64,000 bases of DNA, from the NCBI RefSeq assembly GCF_932294415.1, contig NC_065536.1, positions 50,158,354 through 50,222,353 of the forward strand. Reading direction: 5' to 3'. Shown one piece after another: positions 32,067 to 58,259 of this stretch; the stretch's first letter is position 1, and the number at the start of each line of letters is the position of its first letter. The notes under the pieces were generated by a model, which saw only the letters and a program-made list of their open reading frames with translations, had not been told where the DNA came from and searched no databases. The translations under genes were made by a program, and so were the position numbers. Origin of the DNA: Quercus robur (Eukaryota > Streptophyta > Magnoliopsida > Fagales > Fagaceae).

Positions 32067-33605
32067 CAGTGGCGGCGCCACGTTATGTTCAGGGTGTTCC
32101 CAACAACACCCTGACTTGAATTATATATATATATATATATATAATAATTAAAAAAAATTTATTTGCTTACCCTTAAAAAAAAAAAAAAAATAGGAACACC
32201 CTCAATCAAAATTAGGAACACCCTCAAATAAAAAAATGTATATATTTGTTCTACTTTCAAGCAAAAAAAAAAAGCCCAAAAAAAATTTTCAACTAAAATC
32301 TAAAAAAGAAAACAAAAATTTGTAACAGAGCAAAACAACAGACGGCAAGCCCAACATCAAGCCCACAGCAAGCCCAACAGATTACAAAAGAAGCAAACCC
32401 ACGGATTCTCAAAAAAAAAAAAAAAATACCAAACCCCAATACAGAGCAAATCACTAAATCAGAAACCTCAAATCAATAAATCAATACATCAAAAATCACT
32501 AAAACTAAAGCAAACCTAAAAACAAAGCAACAGAGCAATGCCTCCCCTTAGAAGTTAGATCGGTCCAGTCGCAATCCAAACTCCAGAGCACATCGTCGCT
32601 CATCGAAGATCGCTCGTCGGAGGTCACTCGCACATCGTCGGAGATCGATCCAGTCCAGAGCACATCGTCGCTAGGTCGCCTGTCATCGTCGCTCGCCCCT
32701 CATCATAGATCGCAGATCGCTCAGCACCTCGGCTACTTCGATACTCAATGCTCCCTCCCTCAAGGTATTTCTCTATCTTTTTCTCTCTAACTCTCTCTCA
32801 ATCTCTCACTGAAATGAAAAGTGAAAACTATGAAAATATGAAATGAAATTAATGAATAAGAGTCTAACTCTCTTTATTCTTTTAAGAGTTTAACTCTCTC
32901 TCTTTTGAACTATGAGTCTATGATTGGCTTATTGGCTGGCCGAATCTTTAGCTTTATTTTTATTTTATTTTTTTGGCCTGTTTTTTGACTTTTTGAATTT
33001 GGCTTTATCTTATTGTTGGTGTGTGTTGGTGTTGGTGAGATATTAATTGTCTTTTAGTGTAATGTATATTGTGATTTGTGATTGTGAAATTTTCTGATTG
33101 GTAGCTAGCTCTTGTGATTGGGGGCATCAGGCATGAGGCTTGTAATAAATCACTCTTTTTTAGACTTGGACTTAAGCTATAGGGCCTATATATTTTTGTG
33201 CTGCACAATTTATTGACTTTTTTTTTCTTTTTTTGGTTAAGAAATAGTGTGATATTCCAAGTATCAAACAACCATAGTAATTAGTTGAACTAATTAATTT
33301 TGTTTGTTTGGGATATCAATTAACCAATAATTAATTAAGGAAATCAACTAATAAACAATAATTAATAATTTAATTAACCAATACATTATAAAAGACAAAC
33401 AAATTAAATTATGTTAGGCTAAACAACAATTAATAATTTCATAATTAATGAAACAACAATATAACAAATTATAGTTTATAAAAGACAAAAAAATTAATGA
33501 AAGAACTAAACAACAATACATTTGGGAAAAATCCCTGGAGCCACCACTGGAAAAAATTATGTTTCTTAAGAAACACCCTGAGAAAAATTCCTGAAGTCGC
33601 CACTG
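32067..33605. mobile_element. Non-autonomous hAT-type element, 1.5 kb
   Basis: The left end CAGTGGCGG and TTCAGGGTGTTCC match the complement of the right end (CAGTGGCGACTTCAGG then CTCAGGGTGTTTC). Flanks are TTTCCATC (32059-32066) and CTTCCATC (33606-33613), a 7-of-8 target duplication. The interior has a CpG-rich block (32560-32750) with repeated CATCGTCG and GATCG, like a transposase 5' leader, but no transposase frame. A second end of the same family (complement of CCAGTGGTGGCTCCAGG) at about 33534-33551 shows a nested or duplicated terminus. Confidence 0.75.
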
Positions 33606-34340
33606 CTTCCATCTCATGCAAACTAAGTTATTATTACAATTTACAAGTAGAAATCTATTCAGATAGTTCAAGATGCCGATAAGAAGTTTTGAATCTAGAA
33701 TCTCATAAATATCAAGAGGTCCTAAGATTTAGGAACCACTTAACCAACCCCTACACTATATTGATTTAGTATTTTGGGTGTATTCAACTCATTTTCTTGT
33801 TATCCTTAGAATGTTCCACATAAAACAAACACCAAAAATACAACTTCTAGGACTTGTTGAAGTATTGGACTCTAAGTGGTGGGCAATTATTTTCATATGG
33901 AGCCATTACTTTTTTTCTTTTCACCCGTCTAACATAGCATGGTTATATTCTTAAAAAACACATAGCATAGTTATTGAATAAATTATGACACAAAATTATG
34001 TCCCTAAACTTTCTCATAATCTAATCGGGGATCTACTGTTTAACGTTTTGTATTTGTTTGTGTGAAATCCGTACGGGCATACCATGGGAACGGCAGTGGC
34101 TCTAAAGTAAAATGGCCGTAAGAAGCAAGGCATCTCTTTTATGCCAAAGGGAAACTATATTCAATAAAAAAAGACAAAACCTTAAATTGGTACATAATTT
34201 ATTCATCATCCTAATTTTAAACTATGTATCTGTGCTGTAAACTATAAATTTCTGCAATTTACAACCTAATTTACGATGAATTCGCAATATTCATCCACCA
34301 TCCAAATCAATGACCAAATTATTAGATTAGTAGGCCACTA

Positions 34341-34540
34341 TCCAATATAAACCATTGAGAGCACCAGTATAGTATATCAGTATTACAAAAATTCTATAAT
34401 CGAGGCTTTTATTTGAGATTAAGCCATTATATAATATATATCCGATATACACCATTGGAGTACTAGTATAGTATATCAGCATTACAAAAAATTCTATAAT
34501 CGAGGCTTTTATTTGAGATTAAGCTACCATCTAGTCTATC
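34341..34540. repeat. Tandem duplication, 100-bp unit, two copies
   Basis: TCC.ATATA.ACCATTG, then CTAGTATAGTATATCAG-like sequence, then ATTCTATAATCGAGGC recurs with a 100-base period (34341 and 34441), with few differences. Confidence 0.85.
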
Positions 34541-34666
34541 AGTTTAGATATTAATTTGAACAGTAGGCTAAACATTGTATATTATTGATTAATATTTTTT
34601 TTTTTTTTTTTTTTTTGAGAAAGAGGTAAGTGATTGATTAATAATATTTTATGGTTTATAATTTGG

Positions 34667-35298
34667 CAAATTACAACTTATCCACATAGTTTGACTGAAA
34701 TTTAAGTTGCCTAACTGTAATTTAAAATTAGACACTTAACCCACCTGAGATTTAACCAAAATTTAAGTTGTCTACCTATGGCTTGAAATTCCATAATGCA
34801 AGTGTTCCAATGGATAGTTTTTTATCTTATTTGATCTCGTATTTTTATGTTTTTTGTATTTTTGGAAGAGAGACATAAAAATGAAGCAAAATTACATATT
34901 TAGCTTTATTTTTAAGAAATGTGGGTTATAGAAATCTAATTGAGCTAACCTCTAAAGTGTCAAATTTCAAACTACAGATAAGCAACTTAAATTTCGGTCA
35001 AACCACATGTTGGTAAATTGTAATTTTCCGTTATAATTTGTTTAATAGAATTTAATAGTTTAGAATGGACAAAAAAAATATTGTGGAGCAAAATTACATA
35101 TTTAACTTTATTTTTAACAAATGTGGGTTATAAAAATCTAACTAAGCTAACCCCAAATGAGTAAAGTATTAAATTTCAAACCACAGGTAAGCAACTTAAA
35201 TTTCAATCAAATCATGTGTGGGTAAATTTTAATTTTCCGTTATAATTTGTTTAATAGAATTTAATATTTTAATGGTTTAGAATGGACAAAAAAAAAAA
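34667..35298. repeat. Foldback plus 202-bp tandem duplication
   Basis: AGCAAAATTACATATTTA to TTCCGTTATAATTTGTTTAA is present at 34886 and again at 35088. An inverted partner (AACTTATCCACATAGTTTGA, AAATTTAAGTTGCC) at 34667-34780 makes the first copy fold back on itself. This is consistent with a MITE that was then tandemly duplicated. No gene is seen from 33914 to 35640. Confidence 0.65.
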
Positions 35299-36073
35299 AA
35301 AAAAAAATCGTGGATTACTGCAATTAATGGCACATAGGTTTATGGACTTCAATATTCTGCTTCGTGCCATTCAACCAATGCACGTTAATGTTTTAGTCCT
35401 TCAATATTTCAACTTCTATTTTCACTCAAAAAGATAAAGCAAGCAAAATAAAAATTAAACAACTAAATTATTATTTTTTTTTTTAAAGGAAAATTTTTAA
35501 GCCAAGAATATATATGTGCTCTCTCTCTCTCTCTCTCTCACATATCATTTGGTCCTGGTTTATATAAGTTGACAGAAATTATGCTTAACAATATAACTAC
35601 GGGAAAAAGACTAAATTCTATCATTTCCATGCTGAAGGAGTGCAAACTTTCTATTTCCAGCTTTTTTGCCTGTTCAATCGAACAACTTGTTCTTTTAGGC
35701 CACTTTGGCCCCTATTAACCAGAACACGAGAACTAATCCTGTCAGCAAGTATTCCTATATGACAGGTTAGGATGTTAAGAAATTCTAAGAACCCATGTCT
35801 TCTTAGCAGTTTTACATCCCAAAACTGTTTCACCATCTTAAGAAACATTACTGGCGACATAATTATGCTAATTTAAATAAGCCAGTATCTTTATTTTTCA
35901 CTGGAACACTTGCATTGGTAAAATATTAACATTCTTTTTTTTTTTTTTCCTTTTTTTTCCTTTTTTTTACTTATTTTCATTGCAATTGGGAACAACAATT
36001 TCTTTCTTATGTCAAGAATAACACTATTCTACCGCATGAAACATGTGACTATTTCGTACAGTATAATTTACAC

Positions 36074-50270
<14,197 letters not shown>

Positions 50271-50520
50271 TGTTAATCAGCAAAAAATTCTAACAATCAA
50301 ACACCAAACAAACAAGTTCCACCTGCATATATTGCAAAACATGAAATCAAACACCGACAGAGTAAAGAAAAAATTATCGACAAAATTTACCAAATGGTAT
50401 ATACTTCAAATTCAGGCTATGATCAATAATTTCACAAACAACTTACTAGCTTCTGATAATTTGAATCGGAAAATTAAATTTTATAGGTATCGAAATTACA
50501 GGGAGAGCGGTTTGGCGTAC

Positions 50521-50780
50521 CTGTAAAAGTTTCTTAGGCTTGGTGAGATCGAGGTCCTTCAGTTCGAATGGTTTTTTTTTTTTTTTTTTTTTTCTTCTTC
50601 TTCTAGAAGAGTTGAAAAGGAAGAAGAGGAGTTGGTGTTTTAGAAATGGCACTCGACCGACCTAGGAGGACACTTGTTGGCGGCGGAGTGACTGCGATAT
50701 CATCTGTGAATCAGAGCGATTCGACACGAATTCGGGTATAGTCCGCTTGCCCCGATCTTTGAAATACTCTTCTTCTTTTT
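50521..50780 (-). promoter_or_regulatory. Helicase 5' UTR and promoter region
   Basis: The first untranslated exon ends at 50521 (TTTTACAG/GTACGCC) and joins 50322. It is purine-rich on the minus strand, with an A/G run complementary to 50571-50601. Upstream to about 50780 the sequence is less AT-rich than its surroundings; no clear TATA was found. The transcription start is not determined. Confidence 0.45.
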
Positions 50781-50834
50781 TAACTAAATCTGAAATAGTT
50801 ATTAGATGTTTTTACTTTTTGGATATCATCAAGG

Positions 50835-50916
50835 GTCGATATGTCCGAGTGGTTAAGGAGACAGACTTGAAATCTGTTGGGCTTCGCCCGCGCAGGTTCG
50901 AACCCTGCTGTCGACG
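50835..50916 (+). tRNA. tRNA-Ser (anticodon UGA)
   Basis: An 82-nt type II tRNA. The acceptor stem GTCGATA pairs with TGTCGAC (one G-T pair) and is followed by discriminator G916. The anticodon arm ACAGA CTTGAAA TCTGT has TGA at 50868-50870. A long variable arm TGGGCTTCGCCCGC (serine class) and T arm CAGGTTCGAACCCTG (B-box) complete it. It carries serine for UCA/UCG-type codons. CCA is not encoded, as in nuclear genes. Confidence 0.97.
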
Positions 50917-50924
50917 ACATTCTA

Positions 50925-50932
50925 TTTTTTTT
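50925..50932 (+). terminator. RNA polymerase III terminator
   Basis: Eight T residues begin nine bases after the tRNA 3' end, the standard pol III stop signal. Confidence 0.85.
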
Positions 50933-50935
50933 ACA

Positions 50936-51265
50936 TTTTGATTTTTCCTCTAAAATTATATATGCTTCCTATTGAAAATTTTAGAACTTTTTGTTTCTTT
51001 TTCTTCTTCTTCTTCTATTGAATATGTCTTAATTTTTTCTTTTATAGTATGAGATGTTGCTGAAAATGGTAGTCAATTATTGGTATTTGTGTTTTTTTTT
51101 TCATTCTGATTTTTAATCTAAAATTTTATATACTTCCTATTGAAAATTTTATAACTATTTGTTTCTTTTTCTTCTTCTATTGAATATGTCTTACTTTTTT
51201 CTTTTATAGTTTGAGATGTTGTTGAAAATGGTAGTCAATTATTGGTATTTGTGTTTTCAGTATAC
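50936..51265. repeat. Tandem duplication, about 165-bp unit, downstream of the tRNA
   Basis: CTTCCTATTGAAAATTTTA, CTATTGAATATGTCTTA, CTTTTATAGT.TGAGATGTTG and AAAATGGTAGTCAATTATTG occur in the same order in both halves (about 50936-51098 and 51101-51265). Differences are few and mostly in T-runs. Confidence 0.9.
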
Positions 51266-51676
51266 GCTATAGATTATAGTTTACCATTGGGAAAAATCTT
51301 CAACTCTTGTTGTTTCTCTCCTTGTTAGGGTCTGTTTGGTTAGAGGAGTGAAAAAGTGGGAGGATATAAAATTAGTGGGACGATGGAAAAATGAGAGGAC
51401 AAAAAAGATTTAATTTTCTCTCGTGTGTGTTTTGGTTGGAGGGGTAGAAAAGTCAGAGGGTGGAAAACTCTTCTATTTAGTTGAAGAGAAAAGTAAGAAA
51501 ATAGAAAATGTAGTTTATATAAATTGACTCTTATGCCCATGTTACATAATATGTAAGAAATAATTTATTTGTATGCATTAAATAATATAAAAAATAACAC
51601 ATCAAGAATATAAATTTATATTATTTTTCTTTATTATTATATAGAATATAATCTAATATATATACCATATTATAAT

Positions 51677-52428
51677 TGTGGGTGCCCGAGGACCGAGGAT
51701 GAAGCTAAAGGGTTGCGAAATTGGCCCGAGGACCGAGGAGGAAGTTGAAGGGACGTAGTAATGACGCAAAGGTGTAGTAAGCCATGGGCCCAAGGAAAGA
51801 AGCCGCCCGAGGAGGGGAAGAAACGAATCACGGTACTCAAAGGCATTTTGAGGGGAAGTCAGGATCAGAAAAGGGTGGAAGACAGTGGGTAGTAGGAAAG
51901 CTTTAGGCTTGGTGTAGCCTGTTGCATCCACATTAATTGAAAGGCAACAGCTTTATCAGCCGCATTAATGAAGAAGTGACCTGAACAGTGTAGGCCACGG
52001 CTAACCAAATTCCTACCACCACCTTCTTCAAATGTGAAAGGTAACAAGTGTCAGAAAAGAAGGAGAGTAGGGTAGAAATGGATGGTGAAGATGTGATGGA
52101 AGAGAGCTATATAATGAAAGGAAAGAGTATTGAAAACTGGATCGAAGGGAAGAGAGAGAAAAAGAGATAGAAAGGGGTGCATTGGAGAAGAAAAGGGAAT
52201 AGTATCATTTTCTACATGAATCCTGCCTCCTTGGGAGCCTTTGTGTAAAGTGTAATGCTCATTTCTTTTTTAATACAAATCTAATTCTCCCTTATAATTG
52301 TCCTCGGACAGAGCTCATTGCTGTTGTTCTTTCCCATCTCTAACAAATTTCATTGGTTTTGGCCAAGTTTGAAGGATACAACCCATTACTCTAAGTGGGC
52401 TTGAGCCACAAACTTTTTGGTCCTTACA
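51677..52428. mobile_element. Solo LTR (752 bp) with 5-bp target duplication
   Basis: Begins TGTGGGTG and ends CTTACA (TG...CA), flanked on both sides by ATAAT (51672-51676 and 52429-52433). It contains a promoter-like CTATATAATG at about 52108 and GC-richer sequence unlike the surrounding AT-rich DNA. No internal domain or second LTR is attached, so it is the product of LTR-LTR recombination. Confidence 0.85.
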
Positions 52429-52989
52429 ATAATACTTTTATTTTTAGGAACATATACTATATTTTAAAAATGTGGGCAAAAAAACACTATTCAACTATAT
52501 TTTAATACATTCTTTACTTGGGCAATAAAATACTATTCAACTAGATTTTAATATATTCTTTACTTGAGCAACAAAACATTATTCAACTAGGTTTTAATAC
52601 GTTTCTCAAAAAAAAAAACTAACTAACTAACTAAGTTTTAATACATTCTTCACCTGGGCACCAGAACACACTGTTTAACAAATATTTAGATTTTCTTCAT
52701 CAGGGCAACAAAACACATTATTCAACAAATATTTATACAATCTTCACCTATTTCAAAATATATTTATCAACAAACTATATATATACATTCTTCCACTAAG
52801 TAGCCAAAGCAGTCATGTTGAACATCAAATGATATTAATTATATTTATCCATAGCATAGTGCAAGTCAAAATATTACATTATCTTCTACTGTCTTAACCA
52901 AAGTACAATGTTATCAAATATTGCTAATTTCATAATATACTATATTTAGTCCATCAAAAGTCAGCAAAATGTTAAGTTGCATTTGTTTA

Positions 52990-53220
52990 GTATTATGCAA
53001 CTTTAACTACTACTACACGTCACTTTACACACCACTTCATCTATTAGCCCTGTACCCAAAGTCAATTGACAATTATCCATCCTGTAAGGTTCCATAGCAC
53101 ATATCACCTTTAATAATATTTGTCGGCGTAACTCACTAGTTGGCACACCAAAAAATACTCTCATTTTGGATGAATCTTTAATTAGGAATAGCATAGCATC
53201 AAGTTGCATGTCCGACGGTA
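52990..53220 (-). pseudogene. Harbinger Myb/SANT ORF, C-terminal piece
   Basis: The minus strand reads IPSDMQLDAMLFLIKDSSKM then RVFFGVPTSELRRQILLKVI, the conserved C-terminal part of the Myb/SANT-like protein encoded next to Harbinger transposases. Its other part continues at 57022-58100; the two were separated by the hAT insertion. Confidence 0.75.
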
Positions 53221-53228
53221 TTCCAACC

Positions 53229-56200
53229 TAGACGTGGCAAAATGGGTCGAGTCGGGTCAGGTCAATTGGGTTTGCAAGTCACGGGTCCAAATAGGTCATT
53301 TTTAAATGGGTCAATCGAATTGCAGGTCGGGTCACCTGTATTTTTCAAACAAGTTTTTTTTTTTTTTTTTCAATTACAAAAACAAATCAATGACAACCTA
53401 TTTAGAGAGAATGAATAAAATCAATTAAACAAATGAATTTCACTTAATGCCACTTGTTAATATCCTTCTAATTTTGACAGTTTTGAGCATGACAAAAATT
53501 ATTTATAGTCATAAATTCATGATGGAAAAAGTCTTCAATGTTAATAGTTCACTGTCAAAATACATATAATTACAAGTTTACATCTTCAAAAAGAGATAAA
53601 TCTTAAAATAAACAAAACAAGTAAGCCAGCAAAGTAGCAAGTTATCGGTCTTCTTAAGTGTACATGTTCCTGCTGCATTTAAAATAATAGTAAAGTTAAT
53701 TACTTAGAAAGATAAAATAAATTAAAAAATATTTAAAAATAAACATAACATATTAAGTAAAGAAGAATAAGTAAATATTTTATAAGAATTACACCTCAAT
53801 CTCAATCTACTCAACGTTGGTAGCAAATTCAGCACTGCAAATATTCATACTTGCAAATTGAAGTTCAAGTTGGCCAATTTCATCAGCATTTTCATCTACA
53901 ATACAATATTTTAATATAACTTATCATGAAAGCAAACCAATAAAGAATTAAAATTGTATAATTATGACTATAAAAAAATTAAATTACCTTCAAATCTATA
54001 TAGCCAACTTTTACTATAAAACGTAGCTTCCACATTCTCAGGTAAAAGACATGATCGATACGGAGTAAGAATTTCTTTTCTAGTGCTAAAACTTGATTCA
54101 GAAGCAACAGTGGTTATCAGAATGCTCATGAGATCTTGTGCCATTAAAGAGAGCTCTAGAAATTGATTGTAATGCTCAATCCACCAAGAGAGAACTTCCA
54201 ACTTTGAATTTTGCTTTTTGTTAAGTCTACACTCTTCTAAATACAAGTCCAAATGAGATTTTTTTTTTTTTTTTTTGGCACCACGACCGCTTTCATAATG
54301 ATCAAATTCCTAATCATTAAAAGAAATTGCAATGAAAAATGATACCACACAATATTACAATCTTTATTATTAAGAAAACATAGCACAACATATACCCAAC
54401 AAAATGCAATTCACTTACATCATCTTCCTTATCTTCATCATCATCAGGATCATCCACAGCACCGCTAGTATGACTAGAACTCCCAACACAAGATGAAACA
54501 TTTGTAGTGGCCATAGGCTTGGGGCATTCATATTCTGAAAAAAGCTTATACAATGTAGTCTCAATGCTCTCTACCTTCATTTCAGCAATGTGCTCAATTG
54601 GCTCTATTTTCTTCAAAATAAAGTCCACATAATCCAACTTATACCTTGGATCAAGAACAATGGCACAAGCTAGTACCACACTATAACAATCCCAATATTT
54701 GTCAAATTTACATTTCATTTGTTCTGCCATATTAGATAAATGAATCTTGGCTCTCCATTTCTTCAAGTAAGAGCAATTCAATTTGAGACATTCCTTGAAA
54801 GTATAGATTTGCGGTAGGATAATCAGTTCTAGAAAATAGAGTTGTAATGTCATTGAAAGGTTTCAAAAACCGAGTTATCCTTTCAACTCTATTCCATTCA
54901 TCCTTTGGTGAACAATGCTTGAAATTAGCATCTTCCTCTGCTAAACGGTTCAACACAAAACGATATCTCATAACATTGTTAATCATGTCATATGTTGCAT
55001 TCCATCTTGTACACACATCTAAACGTAAACCCTTTGTTCTCTTCATACCAACTATCTTGACACATTCATCAAATCTGAACATTCTACTCTCTAATCCTTT
55101 AAGATATTTCATAGTTTCTCGAATCTTAATCACCGAGTCACCTATTATTTTCAATCCTTCTTAAACAATAAGATTCAATATATAATATATGAGCACCACA
55201 ACGCACATGGAAAAAGATACCATCACATAACAATAAACCCCTCTCATTAAGCTTTTTCTTTATGAAATCTTGACAATTATCATTATTAGATGCATTATCT
55301 AAAGTAATGGAAAATATTTTCTTCTCAATACCCCATTCTTCCAAGAAACTTAAAATTTTCTCCGATAAAAGAGTTCCCATGTGTGGAGATGGCATATGAC
55401 AAAAATTCAAGATGATGTTTTTCGTAAGACAAATATATCCCTCACTTATAACAGAGGTCCATAAATCCAAAGTCAAACATATTCTACCAGGAATTGATTT
55501 CATCTTATTTTTAACATCATCCTTCTCTTTCTTATAAAGTTTTAGAACATCAGCTTTTGAAGTATTCCTAGAAATATGTTTAATATCTGAATTTAGATAG
55601 CCGAAAACTTTTCTAATGCCCTCATACTCAGCAAAGCTAAATGATAAATTATGTTTAATAATAGCCTCCGTTAACACTCACAAAACTCTTCTTGAGTTAT
55701 CTTGTTTTGTAACACCCTACCCTCTTCTTCACCATCTTGTTTTACTTCATTTCGTTTTAAGCATTTGAGAAAATGGCAATGCAAGTTTGATGTTCCATGA
55801 TGACTATCCGCCAAAAAAAAATTTCCCACCCCATTGACATGTAGCCTTACTTAACCCTTCTTCATTAATAGGCAATTTCACAAATTCAATCCAAACTGTA
55901 GAAGTGTGTTGTTTTTCCTTTTCCCTTCCCCCCCCCCCCCTAAAATTCTTTTTGGTTTCTTAAACTTTGATTTTGAATCAACTCTTAAAGATGGTGAAGG
56001 ATTAGTAGAAGTATCCATAATTACAGCATCATCATCACTTTCAAAATTTACAGCCGGAGCAGTCACTGTACTCTAATTATCAAAGCAAAATATATAATAA
56101 AAATTAAAATTCTAGTCTATTTAAAACATCTAAAGAAGTTGTGAACATAAGACATTCATCCAAATGACAATGAGTCAATGACATTTTCAATTTTTTCAAC

Positions 56201-57021
56201 AATCAAACACACAAACAATTAAATATAATGTTAGCAGAGGTAGAGTAGTATGCTATATTATTATTGCTAAATCATAAATTCATAATATTAAAAAATCAAT
56301 CTAAAAACTAAAAACATTTAGGGATTTAAGAGAATGATGAAAAGGATTTAACTTACTTTCACCATAGTTGATGATTTGTGGTTGTGCTCCTCTTAAATGG
56401 GTGAGCAGGTGGCAAGATCTAGGCTGTGTGGAATGTGTGAAGAAGGGCAGAGGCCAGAGGCGCAAGAGAAAGAGTAGAGGAACTGAACTGAGGAAGCTTT
56501 GGGGCCTTTTGTGGTTTGGTTTGTCACGTTTCAACTTTCAGATTTGTGTATTGTGCCTTTGGCTTTGGACAATGGACTACAACTAGTATTGAATGAGATT
56601 TTTTTTTTTTTTTAATGGTTATCTTAACAGCCTTGTGTAACGTGTTGCCTTGTCTCATGTCAAGCACTGAATCTTAGCTCTTATTAGTTGTGATGAAACT
56701 CAAATAGTCATTCTCTCATGTCATGTCTTGAAAACAATTTTAATTGTTTATAACTTTATATCTATAATATATTGATTTTAGTTTTGGTATTTTGTGCTTT
56801 ATGCACCTAGTATCAGGGCGTCATTTAAGTATTTTTTTTAGCGAAATTTTTTTAACAAGTAAGGTCACGGCTTATCCGGGTCGAGTCGGGTCAGGTTGAC
56901 CCGCAAAAAATCAGGCCGGGTCATGGGTCAACTGGTTTTTGCTTCAGGTCAAAAAAATTGAGTTCGGGTCAGGTATTTTTTGGGTCAGGTCAGAAAATTC
57001 TGACCCGTATTGCCATGTCTA
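53229..57021 (-). mobile_element. Decayed hAT transposon (3.8 kb) inside the Harbinger element
   Basis: The left end TAGACGTGGCAAAATGGGTC and the complement of the right end (TAGACATGGCAATACGGGTC) match at 17 of 20 bases. Iterated GGGTC(A/G)GGTC motifs follow at both ends. Flanks TTCCAACC (53221-53228) and TTCCTAAC (57022-57029) are a 6-of-8 target duplication. The interior encodes a broken hAT transposase on the minus strand. Poly-T runs at 53347-53370 and 54260-54278 are insertions or slippage. Confidence 0.85.
53968..56066 (-). pseudogene. Broken BED/RICESLEEPER-type hAT transposase
   Basis: Pieces in order on the minus strand: an acidic start (about 56066-55940, then a frame change at a C-run 55930-55940); a decayed BED finger (about 55860-55780); FSFAEYEGIRKVFGYLNSDI and ICLTLDLWTSVISEGYICLT with ITLDNASNN (55677-55138, D residues of the catalytic core); VGMKRTKGLRLDVCTRWNAT (55154-54732); MKCKFDKYWDCYSVVLACAI then LDPRYKL (54853-54317); and the dimerisation domain LSWWIEHYNQFL...ASESSFSTRKEIL (54252-53968). 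At least three frameshifts inactivate it. It differs from the intact hAT protein at 14757-17499 and belongs to another hAT branch. Confidence 0.8.
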
Positions 57022-58100
57022 TTCCTAACTTCACCAATTCAAAAAATACTTCTTCCTCAAAGTAACAATGTGGACGTCCTCTCCATGATAGTAAGTCCCT
57101 CCTTAACAATCTTATTTCCTTGCCTTATACTTGCTATCATATTATCAATTCCGGATTAAAAAATGTCCATTTGTTTTTCAAGCATTTCAACCATTTGAAC
57201 TGGTTTTTTCATCTTTTTGGATGACGTCTCACATGAGTAGGAATGAGAGTCCATTAGAAATGAGTAGCAATGAGAGTCCATTAGAAAATATGATTCAACA
57301 TTTGGCATACTAAACTCATTAAAGTCATCGACATTTTCTTCCAAATATACGCTATCCTCTTTTTCCTATTCCCATGGATGAGCTTTTTTCCTTTGAACCT
57401 TTACCATTTGCCATATCCTTGGAAAACAAATCAAATAGCTTCTCATAATGTTGAATTTGAATTTTTTTCTCTCTCTCCATTTTTTAGCAATTGGGTTTGT
57501 CTATAGGAATATAATACACACTTATTAATATTATTATTATTACAACAAAGTACCAATAAAATGTACTAACTTGTTCTAAAAAATCATTTCATGATATCAA
57601 AACAAATATAACTAACCTCTATTAAAGGTTTTCACACTTCAGCTTCAGCCTCAAAAAGTCCAGTAATTGGATTCCATGCAAATCCACTCAAGTTCATGAA
57701 AAGGTCATGACATGATAGAAAGTATCTTTCAAAGTTTTGATGCAATTCTTGATGTTACTTTTCTCAATTGCATAACCAAATATTGCATTACACTTTTTAC
57801 ACATATTAGAGTAAGCATGAGAATTCCATGTTTGATTGAGTATATTTCCATTGTTTTGTTCCTCCAACATGACATTAAGTAAAAAGTCATCTATGTCATT
57901 AGTTCATCTCATGCTATTCGCTTTAGGCTCACTATCAGTTGTTATCTTTTTCAATGTCTTAAATATCTTTAAAGACTGCATGTCAAACATATTATTCTTT
58001 ACAATATTATTACAAAGATTACATGCAACTACTGCAAACAAACCAATAAGACAAAATAAGACATAGAATAATATTACAACAAATAAACTAGTAATTGAAT
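57022..58100 (-). pseudogene. Harbinger Myb/SANT ORF, N-terminal and middle piece
   Basis: The minus strand includes DDFLLNVMLEEQNNGNILNQ, WNSHAYSNMCKKCNAIFGYA, NLSGFAWNPITGLFEAEAEV, then a serine-rich linker and KPVQMVEMLEKQMDIF. It ends with EEEVFFELVKLG at 57059-57024, one codon from the hAT junction. This is the trihelix/Myb-like DNA-binding partner that plant Harbinger transposases need. Several stops are present (after FS near 57705 and others). Confidence 0.7.
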
Positions 58101-58259
58101 TTTCTTCTAAAAAAAAGTCTAATTATTGAATAAAACATTAATAGGGCTACGATAATAGTTGTACAAAAGTAACAAAGTCAAATGTTCCGCGACAGTGCAT
58201 ACAAAACAACTATTACATTGAAAAAAATTTACAAAAGCAAGTCAAATCCATAACACAAT

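Noticed and set aside
35651-35860. 69-aa minus-strand frame just downstream of the helicase
   Set aside because: It could be 3' UTR or a relic exon; no recognisable domain and no splice support.
51672-52433. Considered as a TRIM or complete small retroelement
   Set aside because: There is only one LTR unit with one duplication and no internal primer site, so solo LTR is the simpler reading.
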